DNA from: Clostridia bacterium
GTDB lineage: Bacteria; Bacillota; Clostridia; Christensenellales; Aristaeellaceae
Assembly: GCA_017547285.1 (NCBI GenBank)
Contig: JAFYQB010000160.1
Location: 50,194-114,193 of the forward strand
DNA: 64,000 nt
Reading direction: 5' to 3'
In this document: positions 9,534-17,580 of the stretch, piece by piece
Numbering within the stretch: position 1 is the first letter of the stretch
Layout of the letters: each line of letters begins with the position of its first letter
Program-made: the position numbers and the translations under genes
Notes under the pieces: model-generated
The model's input: the letters and a program-made list of their open reading frames with translations, nothing else
Told to the model about the DNA's origin: nothing
Databases searched by the model: none

Positions 9534-10823
9534 ATGAATATGACGGAAACCGGAAATCAAATGCAACGGCCTCTTCAGGATTTGCTGCGTGTGGCGGCGG
9601 CCGGAGCGCGCGGAACGGACTGCGGGGCCTTGAATGTTGATTGGCAGTCCCTTGTGCCGCTGGCAGCTGAACAGGGGATTACCGGACTGGTGGCCTGCGC
9701 TGTGCTGAAATCCCCCCGGCTTGCATGTCCGGATCCTCTGAAACAGTATTTGATAAGCGCTATGCGAACGGAGGCTTCGGTGCAGCTGATCAGGCAGCAG
9801 CGCATCCTTCATCTGCTGGCCGAAATGAAGCAGGAAGGAATCGAAACGAAACTCCTCAAGGGTTATGCGGTTGGCAGACATTATGCGCATCCGGAATGCC
9901 GTGGTTCTGTGGATACCGATCTGCTGATTGACATTCGTGCGGAAAAGAAAGCGATCCGCTTTTTGGAGGAGCGCGGCTTCCGCGTTTCGCCCCGCGCAGC
10001 CACCAGCCAGCATGCGGTCTGTCAGCACAAAAAATACGGCATGGTCGAGCTGCATGTTGCACCGTATGCCGAATTGATACGGGAAATATGGTTTCAGGGC
10101 CTGAATGCTGAAACGCTGATCCAGGAAGCGTGCGTGACGGTGGAGACACCGGATGGCAGCTATACATCGCTGGGCTATACGGATCACCTGATCTTTCTTA
10201 CGCTGCACATGGCCAAACACTTTATTCTGAGCGGCCTGACCGTGCGGATGATGCTGGATATCGCGCTGTTTTTTTCGTGCGATAAGGAACGGATTGATTC
10301 AAAGCGCTTTTGGGATACGATGAACAGGCTGGGATACGCGCAGCTGGTCAATTGTATTCTGTGGGCTGTGATCCTGTACGGCGGCTTCCGGACAGACGAT
10401 TTTCCGGGCTGTGCCGGTGAAGCGCCTGAGCAGATACCGCTGATTTTCGATGACCTGCTGGAAGGCGGGTATATGGGCGCGCGTAAAGAAAAAGAACGCT
10501 ATGCGGGCGGAATGGAGTATAACCGTCAGCTGCTCATGAAAAACAGAACCGCTGCGGGTTATAGGCTGTATATGTGGGGATGGAAGATCAAGGGCGGCAT
10601 GAAATCGATGTTTCCCAGCCGGAAAACGCTTGCGGAAATGTATCCGTTGGTTAAAAAAAGCGACCTGCTCACTCCGGTCATGCGTGTGTATCATATGTTT
10701 GCTTTCCCGATCCGTAAACTGTGTTCAGACCTGCTCAAACAGGAAATACGCTCAAATGAAAGTGCAATAAGCCCAGAATCCAGGAAAAGACTGGAGCTGT
10801 TCAGAGAATTGAAAATGCTGTAA
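9534..10823 (+). CDS. Nucleotidyltransferase-fold protein (NTP_transf_5-like), copy 2
   Basis: Paralogue of the preceding gene (429 residues). Shared landmarks, in order: LLKGYAVGRHYAHPE, GSVDTDLLIDI (D-x-D site), a histidine pair in QHAVCQH, YGMVELHVAPY, LGYTDHLIFLTLHMAKHFILSGLT and a C-terminal RKRLELFREL. The active-site motif differs slightly (SVDTD instead of GDVD) but keeps the two aspartates, so it is probably not a dead copy. AGGGAGG precedes the ATG by about 6 bases. It sits 22 bases after copy 1 and 12 before the VanZ gene, as in one operon. Confidence 0.75.
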   Translation: MNMTETGNQMQRPLQDLLRVAAAGARGTDCGALNVDWQSLVPLAAEQGITGLVACAVLKSPRLACPDPLKQYLISAMRTEASVQLIRQQRILHLLAEMKQEGIETKLLKGYAVGRHYAHPECRGSVDTDLLIDIRAEKKAIRFLEERGFRVSPRAATSQHAVCQHKKYGMVELHVAPYAELIREIWFQGLNAETLIQEACVTVETPDGSYTSLGYTDHLIFLTLHMAKHFILSGLTVRMMLDIALFFSCDKERIDSKRFWDTMNRLGYAQLVNCILWAVILYGGFRTDDFPGCAGEAPEQIPLIFDDLLEGGYMGARKEKERYAGGMEYNRQLLMKNRTAAGYRLYMWGWKIKGGMKSMFPSRKTLAEMYPLVKKSDLLTPVMRVYHMFAFPIRKLCSDLLKQEIRSNESAISPESRKRLELFRELKML

Positions 10824-10835
10824 TTCCGTTGGGAG

Positions 10836-11393
10836 ATGAATATGTACCAGATTGCGATAATTACTGCGCTTGTTGCCGGAATGGCTGCTGCAGTTTCTAT
10901 GATGAAGAAACGCCTGCCCAAACGGCTGTTTGGGCAAATGATTTGGCTGATGTTTGCGGTGTACATTGTCGGGAATTTGTATTTTACGCTGCTTTCGCGC
11001 GTGCCGGGGTCGGGGACGCAGCTGGATTTGCAGCCATTTCAAACATATGCCAAATTGTTCGAATGGAGAGAGGCCGGTTTTGAAAATGCAACCGGATTTG
11101 CTGCGGCGTTTTTGAAGGATACGTCTCCGTTCGTGGGTGTTTTTCTCAATGTTCTGCTGTATTGCCCGCTTGGCTATCTGCTTCACATTTTGTTACCGAA
11201 GCTGAAGCTGCGCTATATTGTTCTGATTGGCTGCCTGTGTTCCGTTGCTACAGAAGCCACGCAGTATTTTTTCAAAATGGGCTGGTGCGAAACGGATGAT
11301 GTGATCCATAATACGCTGGGTACGGCTGCCGGCATATGGCTGTGGAATCGCCAGCTGAAAAGCTCAACAAGAGGAGGTCATACAGATGACTGA
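10836..11393 (+). CDS. VanZ-like membrane protein
   Basis: Membrane protein of 185 residues with about five hydrophobic segments. VGNLYFTLLSR, the cytoplasmic NVLLYCPLGYLLHILLP stretch and TEATQYFFKMGWCETDDVIHNTLG are the family core: the last motif (E..Q......G...DDv..NtlG) is diagnostic for VanZ. VanZ itself confers low-level teicoplanin resistance; most relatives have no known role and are common near envelope loci. The 3' end overlaps the next small gene by 8 bases. A resistance function should not be assumed. Confidence 0.88.
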   Translation: MNMYQIAIITALVAGMAAAVSMMKKRLPKRLFGQMIWLMFAVYIVGNLYFTLLSRVPGSGTQLDLQPFQTYAKLFEWREAGFENATGFAAAFLKDTSPFVGVFLNVLLYCPLGYLLHILLPKLKLRYIVLIGCLCSVATEATQYFFKMGWCETDDVIHNTLGTAAGIWLWNRQLKSSTRGGHTDD

Positions 11394-11568
11394 TTTACCA
11401 AGAAGAACGTTCCTGAAACGCCTGTTTGCAGGCTGCGCAGCAGTGACCTCCTGGAAGTTTTTCGGCGCACCTGCCAGGGTGACTTTGTCTGTTGACAAAG
11501 AAGGAAATGCCACGTTGCTGGGAGCAGAATTAACCGTTGATGACAGGGCCAAAGCGACGATCAAGTAA
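11386..11568 (+). CDS. Small twin-arginine signal protein (60 aa)
   Basis: A 60-residue product starting MTDLPRRTFLKRLFAGCAAVTSW, with a textbook Tat motif (RRTFLK) followed by a hydrophobic stretch ending near A28. The rest, beginning APARVTLSVDKEG, looks like one beta-strand-rich segment. It overlaps VanZ by 8 bases and is in the same frame as the metallophosphoesterase 15 bases downstream, separated from it by a single TAA. It may be a real exported peptide, or the detached signal region of that enzyme. No family recognised. Confidence 0.6.
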   Translation: MTDLPRRTFLKRLFAGCAAVTSWKFFGAPARVTLSVDKEGNATLLGAELTVDDRAKATIK

Positions 11569-11583
11569 GAAAGGGCGTTTGCG

Positions 11584-12630
11584 ATGAGTGAAATCAAAAC
11601 GCTGAACGGATATAAACTGGTTGATGAAACAGCTCGCACTGAAGCAAAGGCGAATGCAGAAGCGATTGCGGCCATCAGACAGAAAATCGATCGGCAGAAT
11701 CCGCTGCTTACAGAAAAACAAATGGCTGCCGCCAAGCGGTTTGCCGGAGCGTTTTCAAACGTGACGGGCAGTGCAGAATCATTTTTGTTTTTTGCAGATC
11801 CCCATTTCAGCGGAAGCCAGAATGTTTCCGACCGATTTGGGCCGTGGCTTAATCAAATCGCTGCTGTTTACAATCAAACGCCGACTTCCATGTGCGTTTG
11901 TGCGGGCGACTGGCTCAACAACAGCAATACCAGAGAAAATGCCTGCTGGCAGCTGGGTCTGATCGATGGCGCTCTGAAATCCCGCTTTGACAAATACATT
12001 AGCATTCTTGGCAATCATGATACCAATTACCAGGGATATGAATATATTCAAAGCGGCATTGAAGATAAGAACTATGACAGAAACGAGTGTTCAAAGTGCC
12101 AGCTGTCGAACGAGGCGATTCGGGCTTTGTGGTACAGAAGACAGGGAAATGCTTATTTTGCTGTGGACGGCGATTGTACGCGGTTTTATGTCTTTGATTC
12201 GGGGCTTGACTGGTATGACGACATGACCGAGTACCGCTGGAAGCAGGTGCAATGGTTTGCCCAATCGCTGCTTACCGAAAAGCCGGAGCGAGCTGCGATC
12301 CTGATGCATATTGCAACCGCGCCGTTTGCTAATGCTGTTTTGCAGATTGCCTCTGCTTACAACGCTCGAATGGCGATCGTTGTGCACGGAAGTCCATATG
12401 ACTTCAGCGACGCAGAAGGCGTCGTTGGTTTTGCTCTTGGCGGACACGAACATTATGATTATTCGTTTGTGCGCCACGGAATACCGGTGATCCTCACCGC
12501 AAACCTGAGCGGGCGAGATGATCAGCCAAGGTTTGATTTGGTGCTCGTTGACTGGGGTGGTAAGAAAATTCATCTGACCCGTGTTGGCGATGGGGAAGAC
12601 AGAACGATAGAACTTGCAGAAAAGCAGTAA
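11584..12630 (+). CDS. Calcineurin-like metallophosphoesterase
   Basis: Two-metal phosphoesterase of 348 residues. Metal ligands appear in order: FFADPHFSG (DxH), CAGDWLNN (GDxxx[N]), LGNHDTN (GNHD), LMHIATAP (His) and GGHEHYDY (GHxH). The N-terminal 40 residues (LNGYKLVDETAR, then an alanine-rich coil) resemble the linker found at the start of some phage-tail or surface esterases. No signal peptide is present on this frame, but the preceding Tat peptide is in frame with it. Possible roles include cleavage of phosphodiesters in teichoic or glycan phosphates, which would fit the LicD neighbourhood; this is inference. Confidence 0.88.
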   Translation: MSEIKTLNGYKLVDETARTEAKANAEAIAAIRQKIDRQNPLLTEKQMAAAKRFAGAFSNVTGSAESFLFFADPHFSGSQNVSDRFGPWLNQIAAVYNQTPTSMCVCAGDWLNNSNTRENACWQLGLIDGALKSRFDKYISILGNHDTNYQGYEYIQSGIEDKNYDRNECSKCQLSNEAIRALWYRRQGNAYFAVDGDCTRFYVFDSGLDWYDDMTEYRWKQVQWFAQSLLTEKPERAAILMHIATAPFANAVLQIASAYNARMAIVVHGSPYDFSDAEGVVGFALGGHEHYDYSFVRHGIPVILTANLSGRDDQPRFDLVLVDWGGKKIHLTRVGDGEDRTIELAEKQ

Positions 12631-12649
12631 GTCTTCTTTTGTAAAATAG

Positions 12650-12870
12650 ACATCGTGCATCTTACTGATAAACCGATGCGAAACAGACCCAAAGAGATGG
12701 ACGGTTGAATACTGCCCGATGTGCGGCAAGCTGGTGATGAACTATGAAGCTACGCCCATGCGCTTTCGAATGATGATCTGGAAAGATTCAGCGCGGCGGG
12801 TTTTGCTGAACCGCTCACAAATGAAGCCGTGCTGATCATTCCCGGTATGTCTACGGATCAAGAGAAGTAA
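12650..12870 (+). pseudogene. Decayed gene, frameshifted small protein
   Basis: This intergenic stretch holds three short coding-like blocks in shifting frames: a block reading VHLTDKPMRNRPKEMDG that ends at a stop, then WTVEYCPMCGKLVMNYE in another frame, then LSNDDLERFSAAGFAEPLT to a final TAA at 12870 in a third. Joined in order they would give a small protein with a CPMCGK zinc-knuckle-like site. The reading is by eye and no parent family is recognised. No intact gene can be placed between 12631 and 13028. Confidence 0.35.
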
Positions 12871-12967
12871 GTTCTCTGTTTAAACGGAATTTTGTCTGCG
12901 TGGTCAAATGGACATCAATAACTGATGGATTGAACGCTGTACAGCATAAAAATGAATGGTCAGAAAG

Positions 12968-13014
12968 AACCCCGCCTGTCACTTCGCCGTGGATGGCTGC
13001 TGATGGGCGGGGTT
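12968..13014. terminator. Hairpin downstream of the redox operon
   Basis: AACCCCGCC at 12968-12976 pairs with GGCGGGGTT at 13006-13014, with an inner small stem in the 29-base loop. It lies just after the DUF2200 gene on the minus strand. The T-tract is weak in both directions (TTTGTTG on +, TTCTTTC on -), so its termination strength is uncertain. Confidence 0.45.
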
Positions 13015-13028
13015 TGTTGTATGTATGC

Positions 13029-13379
13029 TTATTTTCTCAAAATCTTCTCTATCGGCTTTCCCTTCGCCAGCTCGTCCACCAGTTTGTCCAACCGGCGCAG
13101 CTCCAGCATCAGGGGATCTTGGATTTCAGCCAGCTTCACGCCGCACACGGAGCCGGTGATTTTGCTGCGGTTCTCATTGGGGCAGGGCATGCCGGTAAGG
13201 AATGTGCCATAATCGGTATCGCTGTCCAACAGCGCGTCCAGCTGCTCTTCCGTGTAGCCGGTGAGCCATGCGGTCACCTCGTACACCTCTGCGCGGGTGC
13301 GGCCCTTCTTTTCGGCTTTGGCGATCAGCAGGGGGAATACCTTGGCAAAGGGCATGTCAAAAATTTTGTTGGTGCTCAT
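13029..13379 (-). CDS. DUF2200 family protein
   Basis: Small cytoplasmic protein of 116 residues matching the DUF2200 pattern: MSTNKIFDMPFAKVFPLLIAKAEKKGRTR, then VTAWLTGYTEEQL, FLTGMPCPNENRSKITGSVCGVK and a C-terminal LDKLVDELAKGKPIEKIL. The function of this family is unknown. The start at 13379 is preferred over a longer frame because AAGGAG lies just upstream. Last gene of the six-gene minus-strand operon. Confidence 0.85.
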   Translation of the reverse strand: MSTNKIFDMPFAKVFPLLIAKAEKKGRTRAEVYEVTAWLTGYTEEQLDALLDSDTDYGTFLTGMPCPNENRSKITGSVCGVKLAEIQDPLMLELRRLDKLVDELAKGKPIEKILRK

Positions 13380-13390
13380 GGCGATCTCCT

Positions 13391-14020
13391 TTATTCTTTG
13401 CACATGTCCGCGCCCAGCCGGAATGCGGCCTGCCGTTCCACGGGAAAGACGGTTTCCCGACGGGCTTTCTTTTCATCGGCGTTGAACATGGTCCAGTTGT
13501 AACGCTCGTAGTTGCTGACCTGCAGCGTATTGCCGGAAGCCAGCGTCTGCACCGGGCCAACGAAAGCCTGCAAGGTGCCCTTGTAGCGCTTGAGCAGCTC
13601 GGCGTCGTACTCGGCAGGCACATTGCTGGTCACAATCAGCGCTACCGGGATTTTTCGCTCGTTGTAGCTGCGTACTTCGGTCTTGTAGGTGATGTACTGG
13701 AAGACCAGACGCTCGTACAGCGCCCGCAGACCTGCGCTGATGTCGCCCAGATACACGGGACTGCCGAGAATCAGACCGTCCGCTCGGCGGATTTTCTCGA
13801 GCACCTCGTGCAGAGCATCGCGGCACACGCACTGGCCCAGATGCCCCTCGGCCTTGCAGCCGAAGCAGGACACGCAGCCGGTGAACTTCTCCAGTTTATA
13901 CAGGTCGATGACCTCAACCTCCGCGCCGGTGGAGGCAGCGCCTGCCGCAGCTTCGCGTACGAGAATATCGGTATTCCAGCCCGAACGGGGGCTGCCGTTG
14001 ATGGCGATAATCTTCTTCAT
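13391..14020 (-). CDS. NADPH-dependent FMN reductase-type flavodoxin-fold protein
   Basis: Flavoprotein of the flavodoxin fold, about 209 residues. KIIAINGSPRSGWNTDIL gives the FMN phosphate loop; GLILGSPVYLGDISAGLRAL is the second flavin-binding loop. Between them CVSCFGCKAEGHLGQCVCRD carries a cysteine cluster typical of iron-sulfur flavoproteins (CxxCxxC spacing, though the exact cluster is unproven). ATG at 14020 is chosen because GAGGAG is 8 bases upstream; an in-frame ATG two codons earlier is too close. Two bases separate it from the esterase upstream. Confidence 0.85.
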   Translation of the reverse strand: MKKIIAINGSPRSGWNTDILVREAAAGAASTGAEVEVIDLYKLEKFTGCVSCFGCKAEGHLGQCVCRDALHEVLEKIRRADGLILGSPVYLGDISAGLRALYERLVFQYITYKTEVRSYNERKIPVALIVTSNVPAEYDAELLKRYKGTLQAFVGPVQTLASGNTLQVSNYERYNWTMFNADEKKARRETVFPVERQAAFRLGADMCKE

Positions 14021-14022
14021 AC

Positions 14023-14952
14023 TCATTTCTCCTCAAACATGCGCCGGATGTATGCTGTACGCTTTTTCAGCATCGCCTGGGATGTGGGGGCCTTGAACAC
14101 GGTGTCAAAGCCGTGCATGGTGCCCTTGGATTCGTGGAATTCGACGGGGATGCCATTCTTCCGCAGGAGCTTGGCGTACAGCACGCCGTCATCATGCAGG
14201 CAGTCGAACTCGGCGACCTCGATGTACGCCGAGGGCAGATCAGCGTGGCTTTCCGCTTCCACCGGGCTGCGCCATGCCAGCGGGATGGATTCGGGATCGG
14301 GATTAATGATCGGCCCGACCTTTTTCGAAAGCGTGGAATTCCACATGGGTGTGTCGGTGTACTTGCGGTAGGAATCGCTCACATTGCGCCCGTCCAGCCA
14401 CGGATACACCAGCAACTGGAACAGAGGCTTCACCGCCGCGCCGCGATCCCGGGCCATCAGGCAGGAAACGACGCTCAGCGTGCCGCCCGCGCTGTCGCCG
14501 CCAACAGCGATGCGATCCGGATCAATGCTCAGCTCCGCCGCATGCGCATGTATCCAGCAAAGGGCGGCATAGCAGTCCTCCTGCGGTACGGGGAAGGGAT
14601 ACGCAGGAGCCAGCCGGTAGCGCACATAAACCACCTTGCACCGGCCTTCTTTGGCGTAGGTCATGGCCATCTGGTAATGGCTGTTGTAGCCCTCGAACAC
14701 AAATCCGCCGCCGTGGAAATTCACCAGACAGGGTGCGGGCGCAAGGAGGTCCTTGGGCGTGATGATGTAAAGCTCAATCTCGCCGCCCTGATAGCCGTGG
14801 ATCGTGCGCGTCTGTACATCCAGTTCCGGATCCTTCCAGAGGAGTCCCGGCGTTTTCATGTATTTCTGCGCCATCAGTACGAACTTTTTGCTCATGGGCG
14901 GCGCGAACAGATTGAAGGGAAAGAACTCTTTGCTGATCGGGTACTTTGCCAT
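14023..14952 (-). CDS. Alpha/beta-hydrolase esterase, hormone-sensitive lipase family
   Basis: Carboxylesterase-type hydrolase of 309 residues. The oxyanion motif HGGGF follows LVNFHGG near residue 80, the nucleophile is in VGGDSAGG, the acid in EVAEFDCLHDDG, and the catalytic histidine in MHGFDTV near the end. This complete triad with HGGG is the signature of the bacterial HSL family, which hydrolyses short acyl esters. No signal peptide, so cytoplasmic. It is 2 bases from the methyltransferase gene and 2 from the flavodoxin gene, within one operon. Confidence 0.9.
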   Translation of the reverse strand: MAKYPISKEFFPFNLFAPPMSKKFVLMAQKYMKTPGLLWKDPELDVQTRTIHGYQGGEIELYIITPKDLLAPAPCLVNFHGGGFVFEGYNSHYQMAMTYAKEGRCKVVYVRYRLAPAYPFPVPQEDCYAALCWIHAHAAELSIDPDRIAVGGDSAGGTLSVVSCLMARDRGAAVKPLFQLLVYPWLDGRNVSDSYRKYTDTPMWNSTLSKKVGPIINPDPESIPLAWRSPVEAESHADLPSAYIEVAEFDCLHDDGVLYAKLLRKNGIPVEFHESKGTMHGFDTVFKAPTSQAMLKKRTAYIRRMFEEK

Positions 14953-14954
14953 GC

Positions 14955-15665
14955 TCAGTCAGCCTCCTTGACAGCTTTCACCAGCAGCATCATAGGCCTG
15001 CGCATCTCGTCAGGCATGACGGCGCGCCATTCCTCCGGCGGCATGGCTTCTTCAACGGCCTCGATGCGGAAACCTGCATTCAGCAGCCCGCCGAGGATCT
15101 GCGTCAGCGTGTGGTGGTATTTGGTGATGGTGTGACCGAGAAAATCGGTCTTCCGCAGGCCGGGGGAATAGTAATTGTCCACCGGCCATGTGCCGTCTTT
15201 GGCGAACTGCTGGTTCACGCCTGAGGTGAAGGTGGGATGCTCGATGTTCATCAGGAACACACCGCCCGGCCGGAGGGTTTTGTAGATGCGGCGGTAGACA
15301 GCGTCCAGTTCCTCCACGTAGTGCAGCACCAGATTCGACACCACCAGATCGTAGGCAGCCGCCGGATACTCATACTCCTGCAGACTGCAGACGCGGTAAT
15401 CGATCTTTTCGTGGACGTTGCGCTTTTTCGCCTCTGCGATCATCATCTCGCTCTGGTCGATGCCCAGCACGCTCCCTGCACCATGATCAGCGGCATATTT
15501 GCAGTGCCAGCCATAGCCGCAGCCAAGGTCAAGCACTTCCCTGTCGGTCGTGTCGGGAAACAGTGGCTGAAGCTGATGCCATTCGCCTGCGCCGTCAAGG
15601 CCCTGCTGGCTGCGGCTCATCTGCGCATACGTGGCGAAGAATTCGGGGTTGTCATAGTGATTCAT
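14955..15665 (-). CDS. Class I SAM-dependent methyltransferase
   Basis: Small-molecule methyltransferase of 236 residues. VLDLGCGYGWHCKYAADHGA (about residue 43) is the SAM-binding motif I; GIDQSEMMIAEAKKR is motif II with the acidic ribose ligand; YDLVVSNLVLHYVEELD is motif IV; LRPGGVFLMNIEHPTF follows. The overall order matches UbiE/Methyltransf_11 enzymes. The acceptor is not predictable. Operon neighbours are hydrolases and oxidoreductases. Confidence 0.9.
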   Translation of the reverse strand: MNHYDNPEFFATYAQMSRSQQGLDGAGEWHQLQPLFPDTTDREVLDLGCGYGWHCKYAADHGAGSVLGIDQSEMMIAEAKKRNVHEKIDYRVCSLQEYEYPAAAYDLVVSNLVLHYVEELDAVYRRIYKTLRPGGVFLMNIEHPTFTSGVNQQFAKDGTWPVDNYYSPGLRKTDFLGHTITKYHHTLTQILGGLLNAGFRIEAVEEAMPPEEWRAVMPDEMRRPMMLLVKAVKEAD

Positions 15666-15677
15666 GGAGAAATCTCC

Positions 15678-16391
15678 TCAGTCAAAGAAATCGGTCAGAA
15701 CCTGCGCGGTCAGCTGCAGCTGTTCCACTCCGGAGATGGACGCAGTGCCGTCACCCTCCTGTGCGCCGTAGCTGCCGAACCCGGCGTGACAGCCGCCCTC
15801 GATGACATGCTCTTCCATAACGGCGGGCAGGTTGGCTTTGTACCCGGCGTATTTATCCATGTTCAGCACGCCGTCCTCGCTGCCGTACAGGGAAATGACA
15901 TTCAGACAGGACGCGCTGAGATCTGCCGTCGAATAGGACGCCAGTAGCACAAGGCCTTCATATCTGTCGGCATTCTTTGCGGCGTAGCTTGCCGCCATGC
16001 TGCCGCCAAGGGAACGACCGCCGATGTACCAGTGATCCACCTGAGGATACTGCTCCGGGATGCCGTCTGCGGCGTTCATATCGAGCACTGCCAGATTCAT
16101 GGGCATTTCGGTCAGCACGCAGAGCACGCCATTTTCGGCCAGCTCGCGCATCAGCGGGGCATAGGCGGTGTATTCAACCTTTCCGCCCGGATAGAAAATG
16201 AAGCCCGTTTCGGCCTGCTCGGGAACAAAGGCGAGGGTGCTGCCGCATTGCTGTACAGCAATGCCGGAAACAGAAGCCATGGCGCTGATCGCCGTTTCGT
16301 CCGCGGGGTAATAATCGGAAACGTACGCCCAGCCGCCGATGCACAGCATCAGCACGAGGGCCAGCGCGATCATCCGCTTTTGGTGTTTCAT
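15678..16391 (-). CDS. Membrane-anchored alpha/beta hydrolase
   Basis: Hydrolase of 237 residues with an N-terminal hydrophobic segment (MIALALVLMLCIGGWAYV) that is either a signal peptide or an anchor. The catalytic core shows FIFYPGGKVEYTAYAPL (oxyanion region), nucleophile GGRSLGGSMAASYA, acid YGSEDGVLN and histidine GGCHAGFGSYG. This arrangement matches the PF12695-type alpha/beta hydrolases. It probably acts outside the membrane, unlike the other hydrolases of the operon. Substrate unknown. Confidence 0.85.
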   Translation of the reverse strand: MKHQKRMIALALVLMLCIGGWAYVSDYYPADETAISAMASVSGIAVQQCGSTLAFVPEQAETGFIFYPGGKVEYTAYAPLMRELAENGVLCVLTEMPMNLAVLDMNAADGIPEQYPQVDHWYIGGRSLGGSMAASYAAKNADRYEGLVLLASYSTADLSASCLNVISLYGSEDGVLNMDKYAGYKANLPAVMEEHVIEGGCHAGFGSYGAQEGDGTASISGVEQLQLTAQVLTDFFD

Positions 16392-16412
16392 CGTAACATT
16401 CCTTTCAGGAAA

Positions 16413-17453
16413 TCAGGCTTCTGTCGTGATCGCAATCTTGATTACGCCGTCCAAACGGTTCTCGAAGATGCGGTAGGCTTCCTCAATGTCCTTGAGCGTA
16501 TAGGTGTGGGTGATCAGCGGTGTGGTGTCGATTTTGCCTTCTTCGATCAGCTTCAGGGTTTCTTCACAGTTGCAGCCGTCCACGCCGCCGGTTTTGAAGA
16601 TCAGGTTCTTGCCGTACATGTCGGGCAGTGGGAGCGTCTGCGGGCCGTCATACAGCGCGACAACCGTGACGATAGCATTGGGCCGGGCGCATTCCCATGC
16701 CATGCGGAAGGTGGTCTCGGATCCGGCGACCTCCAGCACAACGTCTGCGCCGCCGTGGTCGGAATTGGCGAGGACGAAGTCCTTCAGACCATCCGGCTGG
16801 GTTGTCAGCACTTCGGGATAATGCTTGCGGACGAAATCCAGCCGCGCCTCGTCGATATCGCAGACGATGATGCGTTTGGGGTTCATCAGCCGTACGCACT
16901 GCAGTGTGCAGATGCCGGTGGGGCCTGCGCCGATGATCAATACGTTGTCCTCGGTTTTGATCTCGGAAATCTGTGCTGCCCAGTAGCCGGTGGCCAGCAC
17001 ATCGCCCACGAACAGCGCCTGTTCGTCCGTCACGGAGTCGGGAATTATGTTCAGCCCCTGATCGGCATAGGGAACGCGGACATATTCAGCCTGACCGCCG
17101 TCGATGCGGCAGCCCAGCGCCCATCCGCCATTGGGATCGGTGCAGTTGTTGACCCAGCCATTCCGGCAGAAGAAGCACTCGTCGCAGAAGGTTTCAACGT
17201 TCACGGTCACGCGGTCGCCGGGCTTCACGGTGGTGACGGCGCTGCCGACTTCCTCCACCACGCCGACCATCTCATGACCTACGGTGATGCCCGGTACAGC
17301 CCGGGGCACACTGCCGTGCTTGATGTGCAGGTCGCTTGTACAGATGCTGGAAAGCGTCACCCGGACAATGGCATCGCGGTCGTGCTGCAGCACGGGGCGG
17401 GGCTTTTCAATCAGTTCAAATTTTCCTTTTTCGGTATATGTATAAGCTAGCAT
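16413..17453 (-). CDS. Zinc-dependent alcohol dehydrogenase (MDR family)
   Basis: Medium-chain dehydrogenase of 346 residues oxidising an alcohol with NAD(P). The catalytic zinc site is seen in SSICTSDLHIKHG (Cys) and TVGHEMVGVV (His-Glu); the structural zinc site is the four-cysteine run CDECFFCRNGWVNNC; the Rossmann loop is IIGAGPTGICTLQ. The start at 17453 is chosen because GCGAGG lies upstream and the protein then begins MLAYTYTEKGKFELIEKPRP, as in relatives; the longer frame would overlap the next gene. First gene of the six-gene operon, with a promoter just upstream. Confidence 0.92.
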   Translation of the reverse strand: MLAYTYTEKGKFELIEKPRPVLQHDRDAIVRVTLSSICTSDLHIKHGSVPRAVPGITVGHEMVGVVEEVGSAVTTVKPGDRVTVNVETFCDECFFCRNGWVNNCTDPNGGWALGCRIDGGQAEYVRVPYADQGLNIIPDSVTDEQALFVGDVLATGYWAAQISEIKTEDNVLIIGAGPTGICTLQCVRLMNPKRIIVCDIDEARLDFVRKHYPEVLTTQPDGLKDFVLANSDHGGADVVLEVAGSETTFRMAWECARPNAIVTVVALYDGPQTLPLPDMYGKNLIFKTGGVDGCNCEETLKLIEEGKIDTTPLITHTYTLKDIEEAYRIFENRLDGVIKIAITTEA

Positions 17454-17495
17454 GGCTGATCCTCGCTTTGTTTTTTGATGGAAACCGCTGTATCT

Positions 17496-17524
17496 ATTAT
17501 ATAGGGAATTGGGGAACGGGGCAA
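17496..17524 (-). promoter_or_regulatory. Promoter of the alcohol dehydrogenase operon
   Basis: On the minus strand TTGCCC (17524-17519) is followed after 17 bases by TATAAT (17501-17496), about 43 bases upstream of the chosen start. Confidence 0.65.
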
Positions 17525-17580
17525 CGCTGTCATCTGTGCGTGCGTCAGGTGTGTCTTCTTTTTTTGCGCTGCGCAAGCCA

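Noticed and set aside
10836..11393. VanZ gene as evidence of glycopeptide resistance
   Set aside because: There is no vanH, vanA, vanX or VanS/R nearby, and VanZ-like proteins are widespread without resistance. Only the fold is claimed.
16032..17450. A 472-residue plus-strand frame
   Set aside because: Shadow of the alpha/beta hydrolase and alcohol dehydrogenase genes, where all catalytic and zinc residues are found in the minus-strand frames.
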